This document shows, in pieces, positions 15,653 through 24,013 of a stretch of DNA of 50,496 bases. Both the position numbers and the translations under genes were made by a program. Location of the stretch: the NCBI GenBank assembly GCA_016219185.1, contig JACRBZ010000035.1:1-50496 (forward strand). Direction: 5' to 3'. How positions within the stretch are numbered: the stretch's first letter is position 1; each line of letters opens with the position of its first letter. Under the pieces are notes generated by a model that saw only the letters and a program-made list of their open reading frames with translations, was not told the DNA's origin and did no database searches. Origin of the DNA: Deltaproteobacteria bacterium. Lineage in GTDB: Bacteria > Desulfobacterota > Desulfobacteria > Desulfobacterales > Desulfatirhabdiaceae.

Positions 15653-16499
15653 TGCGGACGGACTCATCCCGTTGTCCGATGGAGCGGGAATCGTCGAAAG
15701 GATCGGGGAAGGCGTCAGCGAGTTTGCCGTGGGCGATCACGTCGTCTCCTGTTTTTTCCCCGAGTGGCAAAACGGCGAAGCCGTATCATCCGGGTTCGCC
15801 AAGACGCCTGGCGATGGCTTGGATGGTTATGCGCGGGAGAGGGTGGTGCGGCCGGCGAATTGGTTTACTCGCGCGCCCAAGAATTACAGCCATACGGAAG
15901 CGGCGACTTTGACCACCGCCGGTCTTACGGCGTGGCGCGCACTTGTCAGTGATGGTCCATTGAAGGCCGGCGAGACGGTATTGGCTTTGGGTACGGGCGG
16001 CGTGTCGATGTTCGCCCTGCAGTTCGCAAAAATGATGGGCGCATTGACGATCGTCACTTCGTCATCGGATGAAAAACTGGCACGCACACGCGCTCTGGGC
16101 GCCGACAATACGATCAACTACAAGCAGTATCCAAACTGGGCGGATCAGGTTTTAGACCGGACAGGCGGACGCGGCGTTGATCATGTCATCGAAGTGGGCG
16201 GTCCGGACACGCTGCCGCAGTCGATCAGCGCGTGCCGCGTCGGCGGGCATATCGCGCTGATCGGCGTCCTGACGGGTTTCTCCGGTCCGATTCCGACCGT
16301 GGCGCTGTTGACGCGACAAGTGAGGCTTCAGGGGCTGACAGTCGGAAACCGCCGGCAGCAGATCGAGATGATCCGCGCTCTGGATGCCAATGGCATGAAG
16401 CCGGTCATCGATAAGACCTTTCCTCTACAAGACCTGATCGAGGCATTTCGTTACGAGGCGAGCGGAGCGCATTTCGGCAAAATCTGCATCGAAGTGTGA
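15492..16499 (+). CDS. Zinc-type (MDR superfamily) NAD(P)-dependent alcohol dehydrogenase / quinone reductase-like
   Basis: The 335-residue MDR protein has an N-terminal GroES-like domain and a Rossmann domain with VLALGTGGVSMFALQFAKMMGA (about 158-179) as the dinucleotide-binding loop and VDHVIEVGGPDTL downstream. The classic catalytic-zinc cysteine (GHE region) and the four structural-zinc cysteines are not evident, so it belongs near the zinc-independent quinone oxidoreductase branch. It probably reduces an alkenal, ketone or quinone with NAD(P)H. GGAGAGG lies 7 bases before the ATG. It abuts the last attC core of the array, and its 5-prime part is duplicated at 13042. Confidence 0.75.
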   Translation: MKAMRLKGSGGLERLTVVEMDEPGAPREGEILVRLHASSLNYHDYLVALGTIPTADGLIPLSDGAGIVERIGEGVSEFAVGDHVVSCFFPEWQNGEAVSSGFAKTPGDGLDGYARERVVRPANWFTRAPKNYSHTEAATLTTAGLTAWRALVSDGPLKAGETVLALGTGGVSMFALQFAKMMGALTIVTSSSDEKLARTRALGADNTINYKQYPNWADQVLDRTGGRGVDHVIEVGGPDTLPQSISACRVGGHIALIGVLTGFSGPIPTVALLTRQVRLQGLTVGNRRQQIEMIRALDANGMKPVIDKTFPLQDLIEAFRYEASGAHFGKICIEV

Positions 16500-16519
16500 A
16501 TCGGTACGAACGCTTGAGA

Positions 16520-16557
16520 ACCGAACCAGGCCGGACCAAGCGGCTTTTGCATTCGGT
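16520..16557 (+). terminator. Possible terminator after the dehydrogenase
   Basis: An inner stem GCCG-gaccaag-CGGC is followed by TTTT (16530-16548), inside an outer ACCGAA/TTCGGT pairing (16520-16557). It lies 20 bases after the stop. The stem is short, so the call is weak. Confidence 0.35.
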
Positions 16558-16604
16558 ATTCCATTGAGACGAACCTTATAAACAGTTGAAAAAGGAGGGT
16601 TGAT

Positions 16605-17645
16605 ATGAAAACCATCTTGCGAATGAGGGTATTGTTTTCCATGTTATTTATGATGGTTGGTTGTTCCGGTATCCGTTTGCCCGGCGAACCACATCTGCGG
16701 GTTGCCAATCGCTCGGTAGACATTACGGAGGGGACGATCCAGAACACGGTTCGGAAAATCCGCGTTTATGCACTCATGTCCGAACTGGCCTATCGGAAAT
16801 ATGACAAAGGGGACCGGCCGCCACAAAATAGTACCGATGAAGCACCGCAAAAAACAGATGAAAAATCTGAAAAAGAATCCAGGGCGGATAAGGAACGTGC
16901 TCAAGGCTGGCTGGTTTTGGATAATTGGCTGAAGGAACGCAAATGGGAATTCCAAAAGCATTTTAAACTTCCTTGCGGAAATAACTCCGAAAATCTTGAA
17001 TTTGATATCTGGATCAATAAGTCCAGCCAGCCCCCTGAAGTGGTTGTCGCTTTCCGTGGGACGGACGATTTTTCGGATTGGCCGTCGAACCTTAGAGGGC
17101 TTTTGCTGTATCATAGGGGTCATGACCAGTATGCCCGGCTTCAAAATACCGGCGATGTCATGAAAGCGGTGGCGGATGCCTGCCTAAAGGCCGGTCCTGC
17201 AGCCGAAGTGACCTCTACCGGCCATTCCCTGGGGGGCGGTCTTGCGCAGAATCTTTTTTATACCAGCCAACTATGGCCATCCAACCGAATAACCCGTATT
17301 ACGGTTTTTAACTCGTCTCCTATGACAGGTTGGTATCAGTTCGGAGACAAGGAACGCAGAAAACAAGCAATGACAAATTTCGATAAAACCATGGAAGAGA
17401 TGACAAAGGGTTGGCAATATCCCGAAATCATGTCACAGAAATATGGTTTTGGCACCATGAGAGTGAATGAACGTGGAGAAATCCTTGCTTATTTCCGTTA
17501 TATATTTCGGGTCTTCTGTCCTGAAGATCCTTTTATTTCGGTGCTCAACTTTAATTTCACCCAGGGAGAGACCGTCAAACAGCACAGTATGGCAAATTTT
17601 GCCTTCCACTTGCTGCGTTATCCTGATGACGCCTCGCAGCTTTAA
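16605..17645 (+). CDS. Lipase class 3-like lipoprotein
   Basis: The 346-residue protein starts with a lipoprotein signal (lipobox MMVGCS, Cys21 or so) behind a strong GGAGG. A charged Lys/Glu-rich linker lies near residues 65-100. The lipase core shows VVVAFRGTDDFSDW (oxyanion region) and the nucleophile elbow TGHSLGGGLA (about 206-215, Ser in GHSLG). Later Asp and His residues (CPEDPF; VKQHSMANF) could complete the triad. It would act on lipids or esters in the periplasm or outer membrane. It is a single gene, and a repeat (C) starts just after it. Confidence 0.75.
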   Translation: MKTILRMRVLFSMLFMMVGCSGIRLPGEPHLRVANRSVDITEGTIQNTVRKIRVYALMSELAYRKYDKGDRPPQNSTDEAPQKTDEKSEKESRADKERAQGWLVLDNWLKERKWEFQKHFKLPCGNNSENLEFDIWINKSSQPPEVVVAFRGTDDFSDWPSNLRGLLLYHRGHDQYARLQNTGDVMKAVADACLKAGPAAEVTSTGHSLGGGLAQNLFYTSQLWPSNRITRITVFNSSPMTGWYQFGDKERRKQAMTNFDKTMEEMTKGWQYPEIMSQKYGFGTMRVNERGEILAYFRYIFRVFCPEDPFISVLNFNFTQGETVKQHSMANFAFHLLRYPDDASQL

Positions 17646-17686
17646 GGAACGCAACATCGGCTCGGACCACGGGAAGTGCACCGAAA

Positions 17687-17980
17687 AAATGCTAAACAGG
17701 AAGCAGGGCAAACCAATTCGCCAAAGCTGCGGGCGAGTCGCAGGGGACCGTTTCTAACCGCCGGTCCGCCGGATTATGGCCGGGCCGCTCAGCGGGTAGA
17801 AGATTGAAAGGGTATGGCAATCCAGGCTGAATAACTATTTATAAGGAGGATTCCCATGGTGATTGACGACATAACACGTGAAGCATTGGACAGCGGCCGC
17901 AATCAGGCGACGAGAGTTTTGGAACTTCGGGCCGTTTCGCTCAAGAAGCGGGAGAAGGCGTTGAAGACTTACGCCAGAAA
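17687..17980 (+). repeat. Direct repeat C, copy 1
   Basis: About 294 bases are repeated at 23123-23416 with few mismatches. The repeat covers an untranslated leader, the AAGGAGG ribosome binding site and the first 41 or so codons of an SGNH hydrolase gene. Confidence 0.85.
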
Positions 17981-18570
17981 GGTTGGCAAAAAAGAACTTA
18001 AAGCAGGAGCTGCTGAAGGTGCGGCAGCGCGGGGCTTTGCCTTGCCGTCAATTTCCGGCAAACCGGAAACGGCGGGAATTCTGGTTGCGGAAGGTGACTC
18101 ATGGTTTGATTATCCCATGCACGACATACTCAAACTGCTGGAGGATAATCACGGTTATGATGTGGAGTCGATGGCGCACAAGGGGGATCCCATTGAAGTG
18201 ATGGCCTATGGGGAGCATCAACTAAGCGACTGTACATGGCTATGACTACCCGGTGCCTGATGGGCGCGGCTTCATGGGGGGATGGGGGCCGCTTCCGGGA
18301 CCATGGCTGGAGCCCGGTTTCCGGGAAAAAGGTTTTGAGGATTTGGAACAGCGCGTAGCCTTGACCCAGGTGCTGATCGATCGGTTCAACGCCATGCTGG
18401 ATGGGGTGGTGAGCCTTCCGGACTTTGCGCATGTGAAGTACATCGACCTGCGGAATACCCTGTCCTCTGGCGCGGGATACAAGAAGTACTGGGCGAATGA
18501 GTTGCACCCGAACGGGGACGGGTTCGCCAGGGTAACGGAAAAGTTTGCGAAGGTGCTTGGGGAGGTGTAG
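17856..18570 (+). pseudogene. SGNH/GDSL hydrolase gene with internal deletion and frameshift
   Basis: The 5-prime part (to about 18230) encodes a helical N-terminus, then the SGNH block I-like segment ILVAEGDSWFDYP and GDPIEVMAYGEHQL. The 3-prime part in another frame (from about 18235) encodes HGYDYPVPDGRGF, ending with WANELHPNGDGF, which carries the block V His. The middle of the family, including the GGNDI-type block that supplies the oxyanion Asn, is missing, and the join is out of frame, giving an early TGA at 18243-18245. The nucleophile and the His are thus on separate frames and the gene is dead. The 5-prime end is duplicated at 23292. Confidence 0.8.
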
Positions 18571-18579
18571 GGAAATCCA

Positions 18580-18829
18580 CGCAAACACCATTGACCCTAC
18601 GATCCGTATATGGGAAGATATTCTGCTGTTCATCCGTCCCCGCCGGTTCGGTAAAAGCCTGCTGCTGGCCATGCTGGAGAATTATTACGATGTGGGCATG
18701 GCCGATCAATTCGATGCTCTTCGGGAATTTGAAGATCGGGCAGCAACCCACACCGCTTCATAACCGGTTTTTTATCCTGAAATGGGATTTTTCCAGTGTG
18801 GATCAGACGCGTAGTGTCAACGATATCCG
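18580..18829 (+). pseudogene. Fragment of an AAA-ATPase-like (PF09820-type) gene, frameshifted
   Basis: One frame encodes DILLFIRPRRFGKSLLLAML (Walker A RRFGKS) and ENYYDVGMADQFD. After a +1/-1 shift near 18715 the other frame continues LFGNLKIGQQPTPLHNRFF and LKWDFSSVD. This is the start of the AAA-ATPase/PD-(D/E)XK proteins found in many anaerobes, normally about 500 residues. Both ends are missing. The fragment is fused at 18829 to the last codons of a second gene (repeat D). Confidence 0.7.
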
Positions 18830-18951
18830 GAAATCGAGCAATCTATGGGGAAGTAGGGGACTGAGAATTAAGGCACGTCATGGGAATATAGAGTAGATAA
18901 AGGTTTTAAGCTTTTTGAATGAAGAAACCAATAAACCAATAGACGTCCCTC
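18829..18951 (+). repeat. Direct repeat D, copy 1
   Basis: About 123 bases match 23806-23929. The repeat begins with the last eight codons (EIEQSMGK) of the HTH/coiled-coil gene intact in copy 2, then a non-coding tail. The tail holds arms ACGTC (18875-18879) and GACGT (18942-18946). Confidence 0.8.
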
Positions 18952-18967
18952 TAACCTGAGTATATTT

Positions 18968-20581
18968 ATGCCGAAAACATTAAAGCAATTCTCGCCTCGG
19001 GCCATTCTGACAGGGACATTCATCATATTTTTCTTGCCATTTCTGATGGTGGAATTGCTCCCATCCCAACTTGACAAGGTAATGGAGAAAAGTTCCTACC
19101 TGGTTTTCCACAACATTGCCGAGTTCTTCAGCATCATGGTTTCCCTGTGCGTGTTCAGCGTAGGGTGGTACACCTACGACCAGTCAAAGGACAGGCGCGC
19201 ACTTTTCCTGGGCACTGTTTTTCTTGCCGTCGGACTCCTTGATTTCATGCATACATTGAGCAATGCGGCCATGCCCGCCTTTGTAACGCAGAACACCACC
19301 AACAAATCGACTCAATTCTGGATTGTTGCACGGCTGCTCGACGCTTCAGCATTCCTGGCCAGCGCATTCGTGAATCCGGTCAAGCAATACCGATGGATTA
19401 CGAAGACGAATATGATGGCGGGAGCGGTCGTTTTGACGGGACTGGCCTTCTCGGCGATAACGTTCTTTCCCGCGTACCTGCCTGCCACCGCCGTTCAGGG
19501 GATCGGACTCACCCCGTTGAAAAGATGCCTGGAATATGTGGTCATCATTCTCTTGGCTTGTTCATGGGTGGTGTATTGGAAACGGATGACCAAGACCGGA
19601 GACAGGCACCTCATCTATTTTCTTGCCGCCTTCATCATCTGCATTTTCAGCGAGGCGGCCTTTGCTTCCTACAAGACCGGATTCGACACGTACAACATAC
19701 TGGGACACGTCTATAAGGTGGTGGCGTTCTACCTGATCTACGAAGGGATATTTGCATCAGCGGTCCGCAAGCCTTACCTGCAACTGTCCGAGGCGAATGC
19801 GCAGCTCCTTCATCTGAACGAAACCGAAAGGGCATTGAAGGAGGAAACCCTGGAGCGTCTGCGCGTCATGGAGTCTCTGCATGAGAAAGAAAATATGCTC
19901 ATCCGTCAGAGCCGTCAGGCGGCCATGGGGGAGATGATCGGCAATATCGCCCACCAGTGGCGTCAGCCTTTAAACACGCTTGGGCTATCGATCCAGCAAA
20001 TTTCGCTGTTTTATGATCTCGGAGAACTCAACAAGGAATATTTGGACCACAGTGTCGACACTTCGATGGAACTCATCAAACACATGTCCAAAACCATTGA
20101 CGATTTCAGAAACTACTTCAGACCGGATAAGGAAAAGGCCGAGTTCAAAGTGAACGAGGCAATCACCAATACATTGTCACTTATTGAAGATAGTTTTAAT
20201 AATCAGCATATCGTTTTCGAAGTCGTGGCAAGGGATGATCCTTCCATTTTTGGATATCGGAATGAATTCGCGCAGGCGCTCCTGAATATCCTGAACAACG
20301 CCAGGGACGCATTGGTGGAAAGGAAAACAGGCAATCCCCGGGTGACGATAACCATATGCAGCGAAGACGACAGGGCAGTCATAACCATTTCCGACAACGC
20401 CGGCGGCATACCCGATAAGATCATGGGCAAGATCTTCGATCCCTACTTTACCACAAAGGGGTTTCAGGCCGGAACGGGGGTCGGCCTGTTCATGTCTAAG
20501 GCGATCATAGAAAAAAACATGGGCGGCAGGCTTGCCGCACGCAACGCCAATGAAGGCGCCGAATTCAGGATAGAGGTGTGA
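18968..20581 (+). CDS. MASE3-type membrane sensor histidine kinase
   Basis: The 537-residue protein has about seven or eight hydrophobic segments (residues 12-275) of the MASE3 type, then a coiled-coil linker (LSEANAQLLHLNETERALKE). The HisKA box is GNIAHQWRQPLNTLGLS with the phospho-accepting His. The HATPase_c motifs are N box NILNNARDALVE, G1 DNAGGIPD, F box IFDPYFTT and G2 GTGVGLFMSK. MASE3 probably senses a small or lipophilic ligand in the membrane. The response regulator gene follows after 1 base, so the two form a two-component pair. The regulator has no output domain, so the next step is a protein partner or phosphorelay elsewhere. The gene is intact. Confidence 0.85.
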   Translation: MPKTLKQFSPRAILTGTFIIFFLPFLMVELLPSQLDKVMEKSSYLVFHNIAEFFSIMVSLCVFSVGWYTYDQSKDRRALFLGTVFLAVGLLDFMHTLSNAAMPAFVTQNTTNKSTQFWIVARLLDASAFLASAFVNPVKQYRWITKTNMMAGAVVLTGLAFSAITFFPAYLPATAVQGIGLTPLKRCLEYVVIILLACSWVVYWKRMTKTGDRHLIYFLAAFIICIFSEAAFASYKTGFDTYNILGHVYKVVAFYLIYEGIFASAVRKPYLQLSEANAQLLHLNETERALKEETLERLRVMESLHEKENMLIRQSRQAAMGEMIGNIAHQWRQPLNTLGLSIQQISLFYDLGELNKEYLDHSVDTSMELIKHMSKTIDDFRNYFRPDKEKAEFKVNEAITNTLSLIEDSFNNQHIVFEVVARDDPSIFGYRNEFAQALLNILNNARDALVERKTGNPRVTITICSEDDRAVITISDNAGGIPDKIMGKIFDPYFTTKGFQAGTGVGLFMSKAIIEKNMGGRLAARNANEGAEFRIEV

Positions 20582-20582
20582 A

Positions 20583-20990
20583 ATGGGATCCGTTATCAAT
20601 CAGGGATTGACGATTTCGATACTGGTTGTTGAAGATGAAGCTATTGCCTTGTTATATCTCGTCACCACGCTCGCCAAGAAATATCCGAATGTCATGATCC
20701 ATAAAGCCGCAAACGGCAGGGCGGGTTTGGAACTCTTCAAAACACACATGCCCGAAATCGTCATCACCGACATTAATATGCCGGAAATGGGGGGAGCGCA
20801 GATGGCCGAAAAAATCCGCGAGATCAAACCGGACACAAAATTCATCGTCCTTACAGGTTTTTCGGGAAAACCCGGTGAGGAAAATTCTATCGGAAACGGG
20901 TTTGAAAACGATCATTGCATCGTTAAACCGATCATTTTCAAAGAGTTGTTCGACGCGATCGAGCAGTGCGTTGGCTGTATTCATCAGTGA
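20583..20990 (+). CDS. Single-domain response regulator (CheY-like)
   Basis: The 135-residue receiver domain has acidic VVEDEA (Asp/Glu pair about 16-18), the phosphorylation site Asp in VITDINMPEMGG (about 61), Thr in VLTGFSG and the switch Lys in CIVKPI (about 117). No DNA-binding or enzymatic output domain follows. It is probably phosphorylated by the MASE3 kinase directly upstream. The 212 bases to the next gene contain no recognised signal. Confidence 0.85.
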   Translation: MGSVINQGLTISILVVEDEAIALLYLVTTLAKKYPNVMIHKAANGRAGLELFKTHMPEIVITDINMPEMGGAQMAEKIREIKPDTKFIVLTGFSGKPGEENSIGNGFENDHCIVKPIIFKELFDAIEQCVGCIHQ

Positions 20991-21202
20991 GAAAACGCAC
21001 AGTTGTCGCCCTTGCAAATCCCATCAACTTGAGCGATGGCGGCAGTCGATATCCTGGATACGATCGATCTCCGGCAGCCGGTGAGGCTCCTTTTGGTGCT
21101 TGCTGTTTCGGTATCATTTCCCTGCCCGTCAATATTCATCTCTAAATCAGTACGGCGTGAGTTATTCAATAGGATTGAACAGTAAAAGAATGGAGAAGAC
21201 AA

Positions 21203-22162
21203 ATGAAACGCCAAGAAATAAAAAGCATTGGCTATTTGACAGCAGTAATGGTTTTTGGACTGATTTTGATTGCGGGCTGCGCCACTATGCAAACATGGCC
21301 GGATGATCAAAGAACTGCAGAGAATAAGATGGATGCAATCCGGGAGAAAATTGAGGACGGGCTGAAAACCGGTACGCTGACCCCCGATCAGTCCCAGAGT
21401 TTTCTGAAGAAACTGAAATTTCTTCAAACCGACTATTCTGCGCTGCAAGGTAAAAGCGTCTACCGGGATGACTGGGACAGTCTTATAAGAAGACTTGATG
21501 CACTCGATGCAGAGATCAACTCCCGCAGGCTCGATTTATTGGAATCGGATATAAATCGAACCAAAAGAATCGAAGAATCAAGGAACGCGGACGGGATAAT
21601 TTATCATGGAAGTGCCAACGCTCAGGAATACGCCCCGACCCCAGTGGATTATTCTCTGTATGGCAGACCGCCGATTCCGGTGAATATTCTGCTGCTGATT
21701 CCAGCCGAGTTTGAGAGCTTCGATCATGTCGGCAACTATGAGAGGGGCAGCATCCGTTATCACCTCGGCCGGGAAGCGGAACTGGAATTGAGAAAAGCCT
21801 TTGGGATCGAATTTGCCAAAGTTGATGTATGGCCGGTGCGAAGCGAAGCCAGGGCAAGAGAGATGCTTTTGACAAATGATCCGGATCATGACCGGGTGCG
21901 GACTTACGATTATGTGTCGATTCCTAAATTCCTGCGCACCGATTCCCTGGAACGCAAAGGGAAGTATGAATTTGAAATCGATCTTCAGGTGGAGTTTGAC
22001 GCCAATAATGGCTCAAACATCACTTTCAAAGGCCATGGATCGTTCATAACCGGAAAATACGCACAATCGACGCCGGAAAAAGGCGCAAGCCTGGCACTGC
22101 AGTATGCGGTTTCCGCCCTTCTGGATGGCATTGAAAAAAGTCGAAATCTTTTTGTGCACTGA
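21203..22162 (+). CDS. Lipoprotein of unknown function
   Basis: The 319-residue protein has a lipoprotein signal (LILIAGCATM, lipobox Cys25 or so) and a helical, charged segment (residues 35-125) likely to be coiled coil. Its C-terminal domain (IPVNILLLIPAEFESF; LQVEFDANNGSNITFKGHGS) resembles small periplasmic/outer-membrane lipoproteins that end with a drug or LPS-like binding fold, but I cannot name a family. It is a stand-alone gene. Possible role in envelope maintenance. Confidence 0.6.
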   Translation: MKRQEIKSIGYLTAVMVFGLILIAGCATMQTWPDDQRTAENKMDAIREKIEDGLKTGTLTPDQSQSFLKKLKFLQTDYSALQGKSVYRDDWDSLIRRLDALDAEINSRRLDLLESDINRTKRIEESRNADGIIYHGSANAQEYAPTPVDYSLYGRPPIPVNILLLIPAEFESFDHVGNYERGSIRYHLGREAELELRKAFGIEFAKVDVWPVRSEARAREMLLTNDPDHDRVRTYDYVSIPKFLRTDSLERKGKYEFEIDLQVEFDANNGSNITFKGHGSFITGKYAQSTPEKGASLALQYAVSALLDGIEKSRNLFVH

Positions 22163-22335
22163 AGCGCTCGTTCCGTAATTGGTTGCCACTATGAAAAGTA
22201 TCTCGTTCTTTCTTATGATGGTCATTCGGGTGGCGAAAAGAGGCTGCCAAGATATGAAAATACTCTCACATGGCAAATTTATGATGTAAATACGATATGA
22301 TAGCCTGGTTCGATCCTGTCCTCTTGTCATACTGC

Positions 22336-22379
22336 TTGACAAGCACCATTTGTATCAATATAGTCCGTGATATATATCA
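22336..22379 (+). promoter_or_regulatory. Sigma-70 promoter and palindromic operator of vapBC
   Basis: TTGACA (22336-22341), a 17-base spacer, and TATAGT (22359-22364) form a near-consensus promoter. Directly downstream lies a perfect 12-base palindrome TGATATATATCA (22368-22379), a good candidate for autoregulation by the AbrB-like VapB. The AAGGAGG ribosome binding site follows, 6 bases or so before the ATG at 22394. Confidence 0.65.
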
Positions 22380-22393
22380 AAAGGAGGTTTATC

Positions 22394-22636
22394 ATGCAAA
22401 CCGCCAAATTATTTGTAAACGGACGAAGTCAGGCAGTCAGGTTGCCCAAGGACTTCCGACTGCCCGGCAGCGATGTTTTTATTAAAAAAATCGGAAATAT
22501 CGTTATCCTGATTCCCAAGGATGATCCCTGGTCATCCCTGCTGAACAGTCTTGATCAGTTTACCGATGACTTTATGGAAGACAGAAATCAGCCGAATCAA
22601 GATAGCCGGGAAGCCCTCGATGATTTACATGCTTGA
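22394..22636 (+). CDS. vapB: VapB-type antitoxin (AbrB/SpoVT fold)
   Basis: The 80-residue protein has the VapB swapped-hairpin pattern TAKLFVNGRSQAVRLPKDFRL, then VFIKKIGNIVILIPKDD. Its acidic tail (FMEDRNQPNQD and onward) would wrap the toxin. It binds and neutralises VapC and represses its own promoter. Start 22394 is chosen for its AAGGAGG. The upstream extension to 22367 would translate the operator. The gene overlaps vapC. Confidence 0.85.
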   Translation: MQTAKLFVNGRSQAVRLPKDFRLPGSDVFIKKIGNIVILIPKDDPWSSLLNSLDQFTDDFMEDRNQPNQDSREALDDLHA

Positions 22637-23021
22637 TACCAATACCTGTATTTATATCATTAAGCGCAAACCACCTGATGTCATCAAGCGGTTTCTTCAA
22701 GTACAGATTTCTCAGGTTGGCATCTCTTCCATAACCTTGAGTGAACTTTCATACGGTGTTGCGAAAAGCTCAAAACCCGTCCAAAACCAGTTTGCCTTGG
22801 CGCAATTCGCAGCGCCTCTGGAGATATTTCCTTACGGCGATGAAGCGGCGCATCATTATGGGATACTGCGGTCTTACCTTAAAAAAAACGGCACGCCGAT
22901 CGGCTCCCTTGATATGCTGATTGCTGCTCATGCCCTGTCCATTGGCTGCATTTTGGTCACCAATAATGAAAAGGAATTCATTCGAATTCCAAATCTTAAA
23001 ATCGAGAATTGGATTAAGTGA
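22620..23021 (+). CDS. vapC: VapC-type PIN ribonuclease toxin
   Basis: The PIN domain of about 133 residues has the acidic residues Asp in MLDTNTCIY, Glu in TLSELSYGV, and Asp in IGSLDMLIAAHAL, plus the late TNNEKEF segment. It cleaves initiator tRNA or a related RNA when free of VapB. Starts at 22620 (MIYMLDTN) or 22629 (MLDTN) are both possible inside the vapB end. Close relatives usually begin MIYMLDTN. It lies between the two copies of the SGNH-locus repeats, whose excision it could counter-select. Confidence 0.85.
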   Translation: MIYMLDTNTCIYIIKRKPPDVIKRFLQVQISQVGISSITLSELSYGVAKSSKPVQNQFALAQFAAPLEIFPYGDEAAHHYGILRSYLKKNGTPIGSLDMLIAAHALSIGCILVTNNEKEFIRIPNLKIENWIK

Positions 23022-23122
23022 TTTTTGCGGGTCGGTGGTCCGACCCCGAACCGGCAACGTGAACTCCGCGTTATGGAGGTACGATGGCATTTCACATTGA
23101 AACTCCCCTTGTTGAATCTCGC

Positions 23123-23416
23123 AAATGCTAAACAGGAAGCAGGGTAAACCACATTCGCCAAAGCTGCGGGCGAGTCGCAGGGGACCGTTTCTAACCTCCG
23201 ATCCGCCGGATTATGGCCGGGCCGCTCAGCGGGTAGAAGACTGAAAGGGTATGGCAATCCAGGCTGAATAACTATTTATAAGGAGGATTCCATGGCGATT
23301 GACGACATAACACGTGAAGCGTTGGACAGCGGCCGCAATCAGGCGACGAGAGTTTTGGGACTGCGGGCCGTTTCGCTCAAGAAGCGGGAGAAGGCGTTGA
23401 AGACTTACGCCAGAAA
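23123..23416 (+). repeat. Direct repeat C, copy 2
   Basis: Second copy of the leader and 5-prime end of the SGNH hydrolase gene (see 17687-17980), in the same orientation and about 5.4 kb away. Confidence 0.85.
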
Positions 23417-23441
23417 ATATACTACAAACGGCCCTGAGTGA
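23292..23441 (+). pseudogene. Truncated start of an SGNH hydrolase gene (49 codons)
   Basis: The first 42 residues (MAIDDITREALDSGRNQATR and onward) match the pseudogene at 17856. The frame then departs (YTTNGPE) and stops. No catalytic residue is present. The ribosome binding site AAGGAGG is intact, so a short helical peptide could still be made. Confidence 0.8.
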
Positions 23442-23497
23442 AACCCTTATGTGGATGCTGAATTTTATAATATTTTGATTGTTGGGAGAGATGAGAA

Positions 23498-23833
23498 ATG
23501 GCTGAATATGGTGAATGGAACCGCAAGGGCTCAACGCTGAGTGATACGAGTGCTCAAAAAGAATATGGCGTGGACCGGAGTTTTATTGTGAAAGGCATCA
23601 AAGCGGAAAAGCTGGAATATCGGGAAGGGTCCCTATATGGCAATCCCTGGCTGAGAATTTTAAGAAGCCAGCTTGAGCAGTACATCGCGGAGGAACTGGG
23701 AGCCGCTTACCTGTCCGACATGAAAAACCGGACCGAATTACGCAAAATCAAAAAAGAAGTGACCGATCTGAAAAAGCGGCTGGATGTGCTTCAGGCACGA
23801 AAAACGGAAATCGAGCAATCCATGGGGAAGTAG
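23498..23833 (+). CDS. Small HTH/coiled-coil protein of unknown function
   Basis: The 111-residue protein has an N-terminal half that may form a helix-turn-helix (DTSAQKEYGVDRSFIVKGIK) and a C-terminal coiled coil rich in Lys/Glu (LRKIKKEVTDLKKRLDVLQ). The ribosome binding site is TTGGGAGAG. Its last eight codons also survive at 18829 as the start of repeat D, so a second copy was present at the other SGNH locus before deletion. It could be a DNA-binding or partner protein, and function is unassigned. Confidence 0.6.
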   Translation: MAEYGEWNRKGSTLSDTSAQKEYGVDRSFIVKGIKAEKLEYREGSLYGNPWLRILRSQLEQYIAEELGAAYLSDMKNRTELRKIKKEVTDLKKRLDVLQARKTEIEQSMGK

Positions 23834-23929
23834 GAGACTGAGAATTCGGGTGTGTCCATTGGAATATTGAGTAGATAAAGGTTTTAAGCTTTTTGAATAA
23901 AGAAACCAATAAACCAATGGACATCCCTC
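23806..23929 (+). repeat. Direct repeat D, copy 2
   Basis: Counterpart of 18829-18951. Its non-coding tail has a perfect 10-base inverted repeat TGTCCATTGG (23853-23862) and CCAATGGACA (23914-23923), with GGTTTTAAGC and an A-rich stretch between. Relative to copy 1 the arm bases differ on both sides in a way that keeps pairing. Confidence 0.8.
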
Positions 23930-24013
23930 AAGGCCTTGTTTGAGTAATCTCGGATGTTGTTGCCGGAGCCTGTCATACGGTCGAAATTGGACCGCAGTGA
24001 CGAGGGAAAAATT

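Noticed and set aside
23029..23046. GGGTCGG-TGGT-CCGACCC hairpin after vapC as a terminator
   Set aside because: No T-run follows on either strand. It may still help to end transcription, but the evidence is too thin.
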